The notes: generated from the sequence alone by a model not told the origin. Positions 28,144 to 38,303 are shown, numbered from the stretch's first letter. The stretch is DNA of 64,000 bases from Acinetobacter pullicarnis (GCF_006352475.1 NZ_VCMZ01000001.1:1426001-1490000); one strand, 5' to 3'. Numbers and translations: made by a program.

Positions 28144-29217
28144 ATGAGAAAAATTTATAAAGGTTTATTTATCGTCACTGCTTTGTTTGCGTCTAATTAT
28201 GCTTTAGCCAATTGTTCGAACAGTTACGGAAAGCCAAATACCACCAAGATCGAAATGAACGGGATGATGCCAAGTTATGCATTAACAGGTCCATTAAAAC
28301 AAGGTGACTTAGTTACTCGAGTAACTGTTGATTATAAGCCATCTAAAACGGATAAGTTGAAATGTACGCCTGACTCACAAGTCTTGCTTAAAATGCAACG
28401 TGCTAATTATGCTGCAGTTGATTATATGGGGGAAGTTCCGGTCCCTCATGCATATTACATTCATAAGGATGCGAGAGGAAACTCAAAACCAGATGACCCC
28501 TCAAATGATTGGATCTATACAGTGCAATTGCCAGATGGTGAATTTTTTTATAATAATCAGTTCGGGAATCATGGTCGTGAAATAAACGTTCCTGAATCTG
28601 ATGATTATGGGCCAAAGCAATTAATTATCTCATTATATGCGGGCAAGGATAATCCGACGACACCACTGACTTTTGGTAGTGCAGGTCAGGTGAGTTTTAT
28701 GGCACATATTCAATTAAATGGTTGGTCATCTACTGATAGTGAAGGGTTGATATATTCTACAACAGGGACAATTACTCCTGCTCCTATAGTCAATATTTGC
28801 AGTCTTGATGTTGGCTCAAAAAATTTGACTTTTAATTTACCTCGTACTGCCAGTAGTGTGTTTCAAAAAATTGGTGATGTGTCTGGTAATGTGACTGAAA
28901 ATCTAACCGTTGATTGTAGTGGCGAAATGATTGCGAGTATGAAACTCAGTAATGCAAACTTTATACAGGATATGAATGGAGAAAATACCATCATCAAGCC
29001 TGCTAAAGATGGGCAAGATTCACAAGCGCTTGGGGTTGGATTTGTTTTGTCGAGTGATGGACAGCGAATAAACAGTGAAGATTTTGTGAAAATACCACAA
29101 GTGATGGGCAAAGGAAAAACCAATATACCGATCAAAGCAGAATATTATCGCTTTGGCTCAGATATAAAAGCAGGCAATGTTGAGGCGACTGCAGATTTTA
29201 CCGTGACGTTTAATTGA
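28144..29217 (+). CDS. two-domain fimbrial tip adhesin
   Basis: 357 aa. Signal peptide MRKIYKGLFIVTALFASNYALA. An N-terminal receptor-binding domain covers about residues 23-210, with two cysteines (Cys near 24 and Cys near 60). The C-terminal pilin domain starts near 220 (NICSLDVGSKNLTFNLPRTA, DVSGNVTENLTVDCSG) and ends in EATADFTVTFN, the strand taken up by the chaperone. This is the FimH-like architecture of a tip adhesin. The receptor domain resembles nothing that I can name, so the ligand is unknown. It is the last gene of the fimbrial transcript. Confidence 0.88.
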   Translation: MRKIYKGLFIVTALFASNYALANCSNSYGKPNTTKIEMNGMMPSYALTGPLKQGDLVTRVTVDYKPSKTDKLKCTPDSQVLLKMQRANYAAVDYMGEVPVPHAYYIHKDARGNSKPDDPSNDWIYTVQLPDGEFFYNNQFGNHGREINVPESDDYGPKQLIISLYAGKDNPTTPLTFGSAGQVSFMAHIQLNGWSSTDSEGLIYSTTGTITPAPIVNICSLDVGSKNLTFNLPRTASSVFQKIGDVSGNVTENLTVDCSGEMIASMKLSNANFIQDMNGENTIIKPAKDGQDSQALGVGFVLSSDGQRINSEDFVKIPQVMGKGKTNIPIKAEYYRFGSDIKAGNVEATADFTVTFN

Positions 29218-29229
29218 TTAAGTCAGCCT

Positions 29230-29254
29230 CACCCACTGACGCTTGCAGTGGGTG
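29230..29254. terminator. possible terminator hairpin at the end of the fimbrial operon
   Basis: CACCCACTG / CAGTGGGTG, a 9-bp perfect stem with a 7-nt loop, between the convergent adhesin and CYTH genes. There is no clear T tract on either side, so termination may need Rho. Confidence 0.5.
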
Positions 29255-29266
29255 GCCTAGGATGGT

Positions 29267-30724
29267 TTATTTCAAGAATTTACGGCTAACCAAGAACTGC
29301 TCAGTGGCTTCAAGCAGTTTTTCTGCATAGGCCTCTTGTTTGGCGGTGAGCCAGCCCAAGGCAAACCAGTCACTGGCTTCAAGTTCACTTTCTTGCAAGT
29401 AAGAAGCGGATGCCGTCAGAATATGATATTGCTCCGCGGCTTGCTGTGCATCTTGCAAAGACTTGCTATATTTCTGCAAGTTTTTTACATCATAAATACT
29501 GGTCAAGAGTGGGAAGCTAAATTTTAGTTCATTGAGACGCTGTGCCAATTGCGTAAGACTGTCCAAAGCATTTAGATCGACTGCGCTCAAGCTGTCTTGT
29601 AAAAGCTTATATTGCTGTTGCAAAGTATTCTGTGCGAACTGTTTGAGGTCTTGCTTTTGCACCTTGCCCGTTGGGCTCAAACTAAACATCAGCAAATCCA
29701 AATAATGCTGCACGTTTTGTGTAGATTTGACTAAATTAACCAGTTTTTCTTTGCCATATAAAATGTCTTGATCTAGGCTGGCTGCTGTTTTGGGGTTTTG
29801 CAATAAAGCCGCCAAGGTATGCTGCATATGATCGAGATGTTCTAAGTGGCCAAAATAGTCTTTAAATGCACCGAGTTGCTGCAACCATTTTACCGAGATT
29901 CCAGCACTCCAATCTTTTAAAATAGAAAGACTTAAATACAGGTGTTGCAATGCCAACTGTGCTTGCTGGACATGTTCGGGAGTGGCGACGCCTGCTGAAA
30001 TTGCCGCGATATTGGGCAATAAATGCTGCAATTGATTGGCGATCAATAACCGAAGGTTATAATCCGCGCTTTCTTTTTTATTGAACTGAAATGCGCTTTC
30101 CAAGGTTGCTGGGCTCACGTCGAGCTGTTGCAATAATAAATTGCCAAATTCAGCCTTGCTACGCACATCTAACCACAGTTGATATTTTTTGACCCACTCA
30201 TAGCAAAAGTTCAACAGGCTTTGCAACGATCCTTGTTTTAATTCGAATTCAATTTCATAAACCTGATGTTGCGCATCACCACTGCGAATTTCGCCAACAT
30301 CAAGGCTAATTTCAATTTCTGCATCTTCAAATTGCACCATTTTTGCGGTGCGTGTAATGTCAGTTTCAAATTGCAGTTGAAGGCTCTGCTGTTCTGCCCC
30401 CAGTGCTTGATTGAGGATCTGTGCTGCTTCTGCATGTGCTTCATAAGCAGCGAGGTCTAGACCATCTGGTGGAGTTTCACCCAATTCGAGATTATGTTCA
30501 AAACGATGCAGATGGCTTTTACCTGCAGCTTTTAGGGTTTGAACCCATTGCTCGCCTTCACGTCTTTGGCGTAGCGCAATGCCTTGTGCAGCTAATTTAC
30601 GATCTGCGGTATCAAAATATTTCGCTTGTAATTGAAGAGTTTCAGCGCCTTTTGAGTCGATTGCCTTCAGCAAAGCATTGCGGCGAGCTGCTGCAATCTG
30701 AAACTTTAATTCAATCTCAACCAT
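29267..30724 (-). CDS. CYTH and CHAD domain protein (inorganic triphosphatase, YgiF-like)
   Basis: 485 aa. The N-terminal CYTH domain (about 1-200) begins VEIELKF, the ExExK motif of the triphosphate tunnel, with further basic and acidic residues (LRQRREGEQWVQTLK, YEIEFELK) lining it. The C-terminal CHAD domain (about 215-480) is helical. YgiF of E. coli, with this layout, hydrolyses inorganic triphosphate; CHAD domains bind polyphosphate. The histidine pattern in the CHAD half is sparse. AGGAT lies before the ATG. It is a single gene convergent with the fimbrial operon, marking the right edge of the island. Confidence 0.87.
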   Translation of the reverse strand: MVEIELKFQIAAARRNALLKAIDSKGAETLQLQAKYFDTADRKLAAQGIALRQRREGEQWVQTLKAAGKSHLHRFEHNLELGETPPDGLDLAAYEAHAEAAQILNQALGAEQQSLQLQFETDITRTAKMVQFEDAEIEISLDVGEIRSGDAQHQVYEIEFELKQGSLQSLLNFCYEWVKKYQLWLDVRSKAEFGNLLLQQLDVSPATLESAFQFNKKESADYNLRLLIANQLQHLLPNIAAISAGVATPEHVQQAQLALQHLYLSLSILKDWSAGISVKWLQQLGAFKDYFGHLEHLDHMQHTLAALLQNPKTAASLDQDILYGKEKLVNLVKSTQNVQHYLDLLMFSLSPTGKVQKQDLKQFAQNTLQQQYKLLQDSLSAVDLNALDSLTQLAQRLNELKFSFPLLTSIYDVKNLQKYSKSLQDAQQAAEQYHILTASASYLQESELEASDWFALGWLTAKQEAYAEKLLEATEQFLVSRKFLK

Positions 30725-31011
30725 GGTGAAATCCTAGAAATATTATTAAATCATTATTTAAAAAAGCAGTATTGGTCAATCGCATATTACTTCAACCAAT
30801 CTAAACAACAGGAGTGTAGCTGATTCAATAAGATAAGAAAGCTTCTCCCTGTATTGAAATTGAATCATCGTTGGCGAAGCCCGTCCAATTGTCTTTAATT
30901 TCGGCAAAATTTAGATTAAGGTAATTGGGCTGTCATTCGCAAGATGATCAATAAAATCATCATCAGCCAGACGATCGGCACAATAACAAAGAAACCATCA
31001 GGAGAACAAAA

Positions 31012-31392
31012 ATGAATGCTGTTGTTGAAGTACCACCCACCGCTGAAGAACCTCAATATCGGTTACCCATTAAAAAATATTCAGAATTTTATCGCTTTTA
31101 TTTGACTGAACACCGTAATATCAACAGCCGTCGCCTACATACACTCGGCAGCAGTATTGGGCTTTATTGCTTTAATAAAGCATTACGTCAAGGTAAAGCC
31201 AAATATGCTGTTTATGGCATTGTAGCGGGTTATGCCTGTGCATGGGTGGGGCATTTCGTTTTTGAAAAGAATAAACCCGCCAGTTTTAAGCAGCCATTGT
31301 ATAGCTTTATTTCAGATTGGCGGATGCTGTCCGATATTCTACGTGGCAATTTAAGCTTAAAAGATCGTAGCTTAGATAAAATTGAAAGTTAA
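31012..31392 (+). CDS. DUF962 / Mpo1-like protein
   Basis: 126 aa. Conserved blocks are EFYRFYLTEHRNINSRRLHTLG near residue 24 and WVGHFVFEKNKPASFKQPLYSFISDWRM near 78, both with the histidines that define DUF962. The yeast member Mpo1 is an iron-dependent dioxygenase of 2-hydroxy fatty acids, so the conserved His residues may bind iron. One or two short hydrophobic stretches suggest membrane association. AGGAGAAC lies before the ATG. The 287-bp gap upstream of it holds nothing that I recognise. Confidence 0.85.
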   Translation: MNAVVEVPPTAEEPQYRLPIKKYSEFYRFYLTEHRNINSRRLHTLGSSIGLYCFNKALRQGKAKYAVYGIVAGYACAWVGHFVFEKNKPASFKQPLYSFISDWRMLSDILRGNLSLKDRSLDKIES

Positions 31393-31507
31393 GACTGCTG
31401 ATCAATAAGCCCGTATTGAGCATTGCCACGATGACTTGTTATTTGGGGACGCCCTTGCCACTAAACTTGGTTATAATCGTTGAATATTCAGGTTTTGGAA
31501 GCATTTG

Positions 31508-32128
31508 ATGCGTGGCTTATATTTAATTACCAATGATGATCCGATTCAACAACTGTTGACAAAATTACAGGCAGCCTTGGCAACAGGGCAAGTTGCGATT
31601 CTGCAATATCGCCGTAAAAAGGTGCAGCCCAGTGCACAGCCACCAGAAATTGAACAGATCAAAGCTTTATGTGAGCAATATCAAACCCCATTGGTGATCA
31701 ATGATGATCTAGATTTCGCAGTTCAATTTGGTCTCGGGGTGCATTTAGGTCAATCGGATGGTGAAGTTGCCGATGCGGTGGCACGTTTAGCACAAGGTGC
31801 AATTATTGGTCGGACTTGTGTGGGTTCGCTAGAATTGGCTGAACAAGCCATTCATGAGGGCGCAAGCTACGTGGCTTTTGGAGCAATTTATGCGACCCCG
31901 ACCAAACCTGAAGCGGGTTGTATTGGCATTAGCGTGTTGCAACAAGCGCAACACGCTTTTGATGTGCCTATTTGTGCCATTGGTGGTCTTAGCGTTGAGA
32001 ACTCACAACCGGTGATTGCAGCGGGTGCAGGACTCTGTGCGGTCATTAGTGATATATTGGCGCTTCCCGTGGAAAAAATTCCAATGCGTGTTAATGCATG
32101 GGCAAAATTATTTGCAGAAAACATCTAA
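31508..32128 (+). CDS. thiE: thiamine phosphate synthase ThiE
   Basis: 206 aa TIM barrel that joins the pyrimidine (HMP-PP) and thiazole (THZ-P) halves of thiamine. Motifs are RGLYLITNDD at the start, LQYRRKK, LVINDDLDFAVQFGLGVHLGQ, IIGRTCVG, GAIYATPTKP and AIGGLS near the phosphate site. The ATG at 31508 is chosen (GGAAGC upstream); a TTG directly before it is in frame. It is unlinked to thiSG at 5.5-6.5 kb and precedes hemL by 73 nt on the same strand. Confidence 0.95.
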   Translation: MRGLYLITNDDPIQQLLTKLQAALATGQVAILQYRRKKVQPSAQPPEIEQIKALCEQYQTPLVINDDLDFAVQFGLGVHLGQSDGEVADAVARLAQGAIIGRTCVGSLELAEQAIHEGASYVAFGAIYATPTKPEAGCIGISVLQQAQHAFDVPICAIGGLSVENSQPVIAAGAGLCAVISDILALPVEKIPMRVNAWAKLFAENI

Positions 32129-32201
32129 ACCGTCGTTCATTAATCGTTGTTGAAAATATTTAGTTTTCTATTCAATACACTTAGTTAAGTTGGGTAAATT
32201 C

Positions 32202-33506
32202 ATGAGCTTATCTCCAAAGCAAGAGCAGTTGTTTAAACAAGCCAGTAAACATATTCCAGGCGGTGTGAATTCGCCGGTACGTGCTTTTAATGGTGTGGGT
32301 GGTACGCCAGTTTTTATTGAAAAGGCCAAAGGGGCCTATTTGTATGACGTTGATGGTAAACGTTATGTTGACTATGTTGGTTCATGGGGGCCAATGATTT
32401 TGGGGCATGCGCATCCAGATATTATTGCTGCTGTACAAAAAGCCGCTGAAGATGGTTTGAGCTTTGGTGCGCCAACGGTATATGAAACCACTTTGGCCGA
32501 TATTATTTGTGAAATCATGCCGTCGATTGAAATGGTACGTATGACCAATTCAGGTACAGAAGCCACCATGACCGCAATTCGTTTGGCACGTGGTTATACT
32601 GGCCGCGATAAGATTGTCAAATTCGAAGGTTGTTATCATGGGCATTCTGATTCGCTGTTGGTGAAAGCTGGGTCTGGCATGTTGACTTTGGGTGAGCCGA
32701 CTTCAAAAGGTGTACCTGCAGATTTTGCGAAACATACCATTACCTTGCCATATAACGATATTGAAGCGGTCAAAGCTTGTTTTGCTAAATTTGGCGATGA
32801 AATTGCTGGGGTGATTGTCGAGCCAATCGCAGGTAACATGAATTTGGTTAAACCAATTGTGGGTTTCTTAGAGACTATTCGTGAACAATGTGATGCTTAC
32901 AAAGCCGTATTTATCATTGATGAAGTGATGACAGGTTTCCGCGTGGCATTGGGTGGGGCACAAGCACTGTATAACGTTAAACCAGATTTGACCACATTGG
33001 GTAAAATCATTGGTGCTGGCTTACCTGTCGGTGCATTTGGCGGTAAGCGTGAAATCATGGAATGTATCGCACCACTTGGTGGGGTTTATCAAGCAGGAAC
33101 GTTGTCAGGTAATCCATTGGCAATGCGTGCTGGGATTCGTATGTTTGAACACTTGCGTCAGCCGAATTTCTATGTTGACTTAAATGCTAAAATGACCAAG
33201 TTACTCAATGGTTTACAGCAGGCAGCCGATGCTGCTGGTGTCCCATTTAGAACTGAACATGCTGGTGGTTTATTTGGAATGTATTTTACCGATCAGCCTG
33301 AAATTACCAGCTTTGAGCATATCTTAAAGTGTAATGCTGATGCCTTCCGCTTATTCTTCCATGGCATGTTAAAGCGTGGTGTCAACTTTGCGCCAGCGGC
33401 ATATGAAGCCGGCTTTATCTCGATTGCCCATAGCGACGAAGATATTGAATTTACCATTCAAGCGGCAACTGAAGTCTTTGCCGAAATGAAAGCGGCTGAA
33501 GTCTGA
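32202..33506 (+). CDS. hemL: glutamate-1-semialdehyde 2,1-aminomutase HemL
   Basis: PLP enzyme that turns glutamate-1-semialdehyde into 5-aminolevulinate, the first committed haem precursor of the C5 pathway. 434 aa. Family start [18 protein letters not shown], the aminotransferase block [25 protein letters not shown], and the PLP lysine Lys268 in TLGKIIGAG. The start MSLSPKQ at 32202 fits the family; a TTG at 32190 would add four residues. A strong terminator follows. Confidence 0.97.
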   Translation: MSLSPKQEQLFKQASKHIPGGVNSPVRAFNGVGGTPVFIEKAKGAYLYDVDGKRYVDYVGSWGPMILGHAHPDIIAAVQKAAEDGLSFGAPTVYETTLADIICEIMPSIEMVRMTNSGTEATMTAIRLARGYTGRDKIVKFEGCYHGHSDSLLVKAGSGMLTLGEPTSKGVPADFAKHTITLPYNDIEAVKACFAKFGDEIAGVIVEPIAGNMNLVKPIVGFLETIREQCDAYKAVFIIDEVMTGFRVALGGAQALYNVKPDLTTLGKIIGAGLPVGAFGGKREIMECIAPLGGVYQAGTLSGNPLAMRAGIRMFEHLRQPNFYVDLNAKMTKLLNGLQQAADAAGVPFRTEHAGGLFGMYFTDQPEITSFEHILKCNADAFRLFFHGMLKRGVNFAPAAYEAGFISIAHSDEDIEFTIQAATEVFAEMKAAEV

Positions 33507-33560
33507 AAGAGCGTTTTGAGCAAGACCATTTAAAGCTAAACTAAGTTTTGGCTGTATTAG

Positions 33561-33600
33561 AAAAAACAGTTCGGGCAGATGCTGCGCGAACTGTTTTTTT
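33561..33600 (+). terminator. terminator after hemL
   Basis: A 13-bp outer stem (AAAAAACAGTTCG with its complement) plus an inner GCAG/CTGC stem, ending in a T run. Symmetrical A and T flanks also allow stopping of minus-strand transcripts. Confidence 0.9.
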
Positions 33601-33623
33601 ATGCGGATTTAAAAGGGTATTGG

Positions 33624-34334
33624 TTATTCAAAAATTTTCTGTGCTGCTTGGAAAGGCAGGGTGATGACATCAATCGCAACGGCAAATGGGAACAGCACCA
33701 GTTTTTGTAGACCGCCTTTTGCTGTTTGACGAGAATGGGTCTGAGATTCAGTGGTGTAAATAGAAACACGATACGGTTTGCTGAGTGGCTGCATTGACGA
33801 TTGTAATGTACTCATGTTGTTGGCCACTGGGTAAACCACACCTGCAAGTGGAATATTAAAGCAGAAACGTTGTGCATCCATACGTTTATCACTCGAAGTG
33901 GTACATTCTTCAGCACCATTTTGAATGAAAAATTCTAAATCTTTTTTGCTAATGTCTTGCTGTAATTTGACATACGTTAGCGGCAAGGTGCCGGTGAAAT
34001 TGCCATCATTTAAGGCCGAATTAAAAGTTAGGTCTTTATTGATTTGGATATTTTTAGGGTCTAATTTGGTAATTAAACGAACAAATTGTCCACCGCCTTG
34101 AGTCAAGATATAACTGTTTTTCCCACCAGCAATCACCACACTATCGATCGGGAGATTCGGTAAAGCTTGCGCGGGTTTACCAAAAGCAATCACAGTGTCT
34201 TCAACTAAATTAATGCGAGAGGTACTGGTATAGGTGCCGGTCTCTTTTTTCATTAATGTTGAGGTTGCACATCCAGCTAAGCCTAAACTTGCGACTGTGC
34301 CGATCACTAAAGATTTTTTTATGGTTTGCAACAT
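33624..34334 (-). CDS. lipoprotein, YceK-like C-terminus
   Basis: 236 aa. Lipoprotein signal with lipobox LAGC at Cys22, so it is a membrane-anchored envelope protein. The mature part contains two cysteines (EECTTSS, RFCFNI). It ends with VLFPFAVAIDVITLPFQAA, which resembles the conserved tail of YceK/YidQ-type small lipoproteins. Function is unknown. It is convergent with hemL. The 283-bp gap upstream of it, before rluA, holds nothing recognised. Confidence 0.8.
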   Translation of the reverse strand: MLQTIKKSLVIGTVASLGLAGCATSTLMKKETGTYTSTSRINLVEDTVIAFGKPAQALPNLPIDSVVIAGGKNSYILTQGGGQFVRLITKLDPKNIQINKDLTFNSALNDGNFTGTLPLTYVKLQQDISKKDLEFFIQNGAEECTTSSDKRMDAQRFCFNIPLAGVVYPVANNMSTLQSSMQPLSKPYRVSIYTTESQTHSRQTAKGGLQKLVLFPFAVAIDVITLPFQAAQKIFE

Positions 34335-34617
34335 GCATTTTACTCTTCTAAGGTTTCTTGTTGTTTATAGCACTTCCATCCAGATAAGTTAAGTGATTGA
34401 TATTGTATTCAGATACAGCACGAGACGGTTGCATTCAGATTTACAATGGAGGGGGTTTGATATTACAGGCAGAGCGGAGCGTTAATGGGAAGATCATCAA
34501 AGTCAAGCTTCGTGATCGACGATTTAAAACATAAAGTTTGTGCTTATGCATTGTAATTTAAGGCTAAGCTTTTTATCATGGCTCGCTTGTTGTGCATGAT
34601 CTGCTTGGAATCGCCTC

Positions 34618-35262
34618 TTGAGTAATTTTCTAACTGAACACCTGATTCATCGTGATGACGCATTTATGGTGATTCACAAACCTGCAGCGTTGCTTACCGT
34701 ACCTGGGAAAACTCCTGATCTACAAGATTGTTTAATCAATCGCCTGTTGGCAGAAGAAGCCCAAACGCTCTTGATTCATCGTTTAGATCGAGATACCTCA
34801 GGTATATTGGTATTTGCTTTGCATAAGGCAGCACAGAAAAGTATCTCGAATCAATTTCAACTGCGCCAAACAGATAAAACCTATCAAGCTTTAGTTGCCG
34901 GCCACCTTCAAGGTGAGGGAACGATTGATATTCCAGTCATTTATGATCCGACACGCCCACCATTGCATATGGTCGATGCCAATGAGAAAAAGCCTGCTTT
35001 AACCCATTGGAAAAGTCTAGAGCAGTTCCAAATAGATGGGCAGCCAGTCAGTCGTATTGAACTGACACCGATTACGGGTCGCTCACATCAACTTCGCGTG
35101 CATATGCAATATCTTGGTCATCCGATTCTTGGCGATACGCTGTATGCGACGCCCGAACAACAGCAGTTGGTGTCACGTTTATGTTTACATGCCCAGCAGT
35201 TGAGTTTTGATCATCCTGAGACTGGGCAGCGGGTTAATTTCTACTGCGAAGTCCCATTTTAG
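34618..35262 (+). CDS. rluA: rRNA/tRNA pseudouridine synthase RluA
   Basis: 214 aa, catalytic domain only and no S4 domain, as in RluA, which modifies U746 of 23S rRNA and U32 of some tRNAs. The catalytic aspartate is Asp57 in HRLDRDTSGILVFA. Other blocks are VIHKPAALLTVPGK, the C-terminal TGRSHQLRVHMQYLGHPILGD, and LCLHAQQLSFDHP. The start appears to be TTG at 34618 (MSNFLTEH), with no better ATG. Length agrees with E. coli RluA. Confidence 0.9.
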   Translation: MSNFLTEHLIHRDDAFMVIHKPAALLTVPGKTPDLQDCLINRLLAEEAQTLLIHRLDRDTSGILVFALHKAAQKSISNQFQLRQTDKTYQALVAGHLQGEGTIDIPVIYDPTRPPLHMVDANEKKPALTHWKSLEQFQIDGQPVSRIELTPITGRSHQLRVHMQYLGHPILGDTLYATPEQQQLVSRLCLHAQQLSFDHPETGQRVNFYCEVPF

Positions 35263-35410
35263 GTAAATACTTTTAAACACTCGTCGAATACACTCACTAT
35301 TTCGTGAGGTTTATGTCAAAATATATGGTTGCAAGACGCTTAATTGTGCTTAATTCATAAAATCATTGAATTTGCGTTAAGCGTGTTAACTCAGAGAAAG
35401 GTGGAACAAA

Positions 35411-38239
35411 TTGCATCAGTTTGCTATAGGTCAACGTTGGTTATCGGACACAGAAACAGAACTTGGGTTAGGTGTACTTATAGATGTTGATGAGCGCTCG
35501 ATCAGTATATTATTTCCTAAAAGTGATGAAACTCGAGTTTATGCGCGTAACAACGCACCTTTGTCGCGAATCGTATTCAACATCAATGATGAAATTCAAG
35601 ATCAAGAAGGCACGCTTTGGATTGTTGAATCCTTAGACGATCAACGCGGTGTAATTCGCTATAACGTGACCCGCACCTTGAGTACGGGTGAACAGCAACA
35701 AAAAGCCCTCAATGAAACGCGTATTGGTGCACAGATCCAATTGTCACGTCCATTAGAGCGTTTGTTGGCCAGCCAAATTGATTATAAAGAATGGTATGAC
35801 TTGCGTATTGAGGCTTTACAACTCAAAGCCAGTATGCAAAACAGCCGTTTGCGTGGTTTGATCGGTTCACGTGTGGGCCTGATTCCGCACCAGTTATATA
35901 TCGCACATGAAGTAGGTCAACGCTTTGCACCGCGTGTATTGCTTGCCGATGAAGTGGGTTTGGGTAAAACCATTGAAGCTGGACTGATTATTCATCAACA
36001 GCTAAAAACTGGACGTTCAGAACGTATTTTGGTGTTGGTGCCAGATTCCCTACAATATCAGTGGATGATTGAAATGCGTCGCCGTTTCAATCTGCAATTC
36101 TCTTTATTTGATTTAACCCGTACTGCGGCCATGAAAGAGCATGACCCTGAACTCAATCCCTTCTTGTCTGAACAATGCATCATTGCCAGTGTTGACCTGT
36201 TGGTCGATCATGATGATCTCCGTGAGCAAGCGGTTGAAGCCGGATTTGACCTGTTGGTGGTCGATGAAGCACATCACTTGATGTGGAATGAAGAAGAGGG
36301 CGGTAATGACCGCTATGACCTGATCGAAGAGCTCGCAGAGCAAACTGCAGGGGTACTGCTCCTGACAGCAACGCCAGAGCAACTCGGGGTAGAAAGTCAT
36401 TTTGCTCGTTTACGTTTACTCGATCCCCAACGTTTTAGTTCGCTTGAAAACTTCCTTGATGAAGAACAGCAATATCAACATACCGCACAAATTGCTGAAG
36501 TGTTGATGTCTGACCAAGCATTAGAAGCAGCACATTTTAGTGCGATTGAGCAATTGCTCGGTCATGCGATTGAAGACCAACCAGAACAGCGTTATCGTGC
36601 GATTCATGAATTACTCGATCGTCATGGCACAGGTCGTATTTTATTCCGTAATACTCGTGAAGCCATTCAAGGTTTCCCAGGCCGTGACTGTTTGCCTGCA
36701 CCAATTCCAGCACCAGCACATTGGTCAATGGATGGTAAGTTGCGTGAGCAAATGTGGCCAGAAGAAAGTCAATTGGATGGCAGCTGGTTAGAGTCAGATC
36801 CACGGGTGACGTGGTTGATGGAAGTTTTACGTAAAGACTTAAAACATAAGAAAGTATTGCTGATCGCCCGCAGTGGCCCAGTGGTTGAAGCCTTAGAAAA
36901 TGTATTACGTTTACACGCAGGCATTCGCACAGCCATGTTCCATGAAGGCATGAGCTTGTTGGAACGTGACCAAGCAGCGGCTTATTTTGCTGAAGATTCT
37001 TATGGTGCGCAGATTTTACTGTGTTCTGAAATTGGTTCAGAAGGACGTAACTTCCAATTTGCCTCTGACCTGATTTTATTTGACTTACCATCAAATCCAG
37101 ATGTGTTAGAGCAACGTATTGGTCGACTCGATCGTATTGGTCAAGAAAATCGTATTCAAATTCATGTGCCTTATCTCATCGGCACTGCGCAAGAGCGTAT
37201 GTTCCGTTGGTACAATGAAGGCCTGAATATTTTCACCAATATTTCTCCGACTGCACAGACTTTACAAGAAAACTTTATTGTCGACCTCAAAGGTTGCTTA
37301 CTGGGTGACCTCGGTCAACAGTTCGAAGATCTTTTGGAAAATGTCAGCTTGCAACGTGAAGCTTTAGAAGCTGAACTACAAGAAGGCCGCGATCGCCTAC
37401 TCGAATATAACTCTTGTCGTCCAGTGGTGGCGCAGGAAATCGTGCAAGCGCTTGAAGACTATGATGATAACAGTACTTTGCCACAGTTTATGAAGCGCTT
37501 TATGGCATCGACCAATATTGACTTTGATGAGCAAAGCAATGGTACGGTGATCATTAAGCCAACTGAGCAAATGCAAGTACAAGGTATTAGTCTCGATGAA
37601 GATGGCATGACTGTGACCTTCTATCGTGACCAAGCGTTGGTGCGTGAAGATGCACAGTATCTGACTTTTGAACATCCCTTTACCGAAAGCGTAATGGACA
37701 TGATTCAAACCCAATCTTTTGGTAGTACCAACGTGGCATTACTGAAAACCAATGCCTTAAAGCAAGGTTCAATTCTGCTTGAAGTTTGGTTTAAAGTAGA
37801 TGTGGTTGCACCGAAGGCGTTGAACTTGCCTGCAAGTTTACCGACACAGTTGATCCGCGTATTGCTCAGTGAAAATGGTCAAGATTTATCCTTGAAAATT
37901 GATCCTGAAATCATCAAGCCTTATCTAAGTCATTTAGATGGCAACAGCAGTCGTCAAGTGGTCAAAGCGCGCCGTGACATCGTTGAACAACGTTATGCAC
38001 AAGCTTTAGAGATTGCAAAACAGGCACTTCCGGCATTACAGGAACAGGCGAAATCGATTTATAGCAGTAAATGGCAATATGAGATTGATCGTCTGACCTA
38101 CCTCAAACAATTCAATCCAAGTATTCGCGGTGATGAAATTCAACGCCTAGAGAAATTCCAACAGGAAGGCTTGAACTTGTTAAATGGTCTTGCGGTAACG
38201 CCAGAAGCGATTCGAATTTTGGTGGTGGTGAAGCCTTAA
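35411..38239 (+). CDS. rapA: RNA polymerase-associated protein RapA
   Basis: SWI2/SNF2-type ATPase that binds RNA polymerase and helps recycle it after transcription. 942 aa. The N-terminal Tudor-like part starts FAIGQRWLSDTETELGLGV. Walker A is in DEVGLGKTIEAG from residue 180, DEAH is at 285-288, LLTATP follows, and the second ATPase lobe ends with GRLDRIGQ. The long C-terminal region matches RapA in length. The start is TTG at 35411 with AAAGGTGG 6 nt upstream, which fits the family N-terminus. A terminator with a UUCG loop follows. Confidence 0.95.
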   Translation: MHQFAIGQRWLSDTETELGLGVLIDVDERSISILFPKSDETRVYARNNAPLSRIVFNINDEIQDQEGTLWIVESLDDQRGVIRYNVTRTLSTGEQQQKALNETRIGAQIQLSRPLERLLASQIDYKEWYDLRIEALQLKASMQNSRLRGLIGSRVGLIPHQLYIAHEVGQRFAPRVLLADEVGLGKTIEAGLIIHQQLKTGRSERILVLVPDSLQYQWMIEMRRRFNLQFSLFDLTRTAAMKEHDPELNPFLSEQCIIASVDLLVDHDDLREQAVEAGFDLLVVDEAHHLMWNEEEGGNDRYDLIEELAEQTAGVLLLTATPEQLGVESHFARLRLLDPQRFSSLENFLDEEQQYQHTAQIAEVLMSDQALEAAHFSAIEQLLGHAIEDQPEQRYRAIHELLDRHGTGRILFRNTREAIQGFPGRDCLPAPIPAPAHWSMDGKLREQMWPEESQLDGSWLESDPRVTWLMEVLRKDLKHKKVLLIARSGPVVEALENVLRLHAGIRTAMFHEGMSLLERDQAAAYFAEDSYGAQILLCSEIGSEGRNFQFASDLILFDLPSNPDVLEQRIGRLDRIGQENRIQIHVPYLIGTAQERMFRWYNEGLNIFTNISPTAQTLQENFIVDLKGCLLGDLGQQFEDLLENVSLQREALEAELQEGRDRLLEYNSCRPVVAQEIVQALEDYDDNSTLPQFMKRFMASTNIDFDEQSNGTVIIKPTEQMQVQGISLDEDGMTVTFYRDQALVREDAQYLTFEHPFTESVMDMIQTQSFGSTNVALLKTNALKQGSILLEVWFKVDVVAPKALNLPASLPTQLIRVLLSENGQDLSLKIDPEIIKPYLSHLDGNSSRQVVKARRDIVEQRYAQALEIAKQALPALQEQAKSIYSSKWQYEIDRLTYLKQFNPSIRGDEIQRLEKFQQEGLNLLNGLAVTPEAIRILVVVKP

Positions 38240-38279
38240 TCAAATCGTGTTTAAGTGATGATTGCAGTGTCTGGTTATT

Positions 38280-38303
38280 AAAAGCTTCTTCGGAAGCTTT
38301 TTT
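38280..38303 (+). terminator. terminator after rapA
   Basis: AAAGCTTC-TTCG-GAAGCTTT, a perfect stem capped by a TTCG tetraloop, followed by Ts. Confidence 0.9.

Noticed and set aside
36537..37094. 185-aa minus-strand frame inside rapA
   Set aside because: It is antisense to the conserved RapA ATPase domain with no ribosome site or family resemblance.
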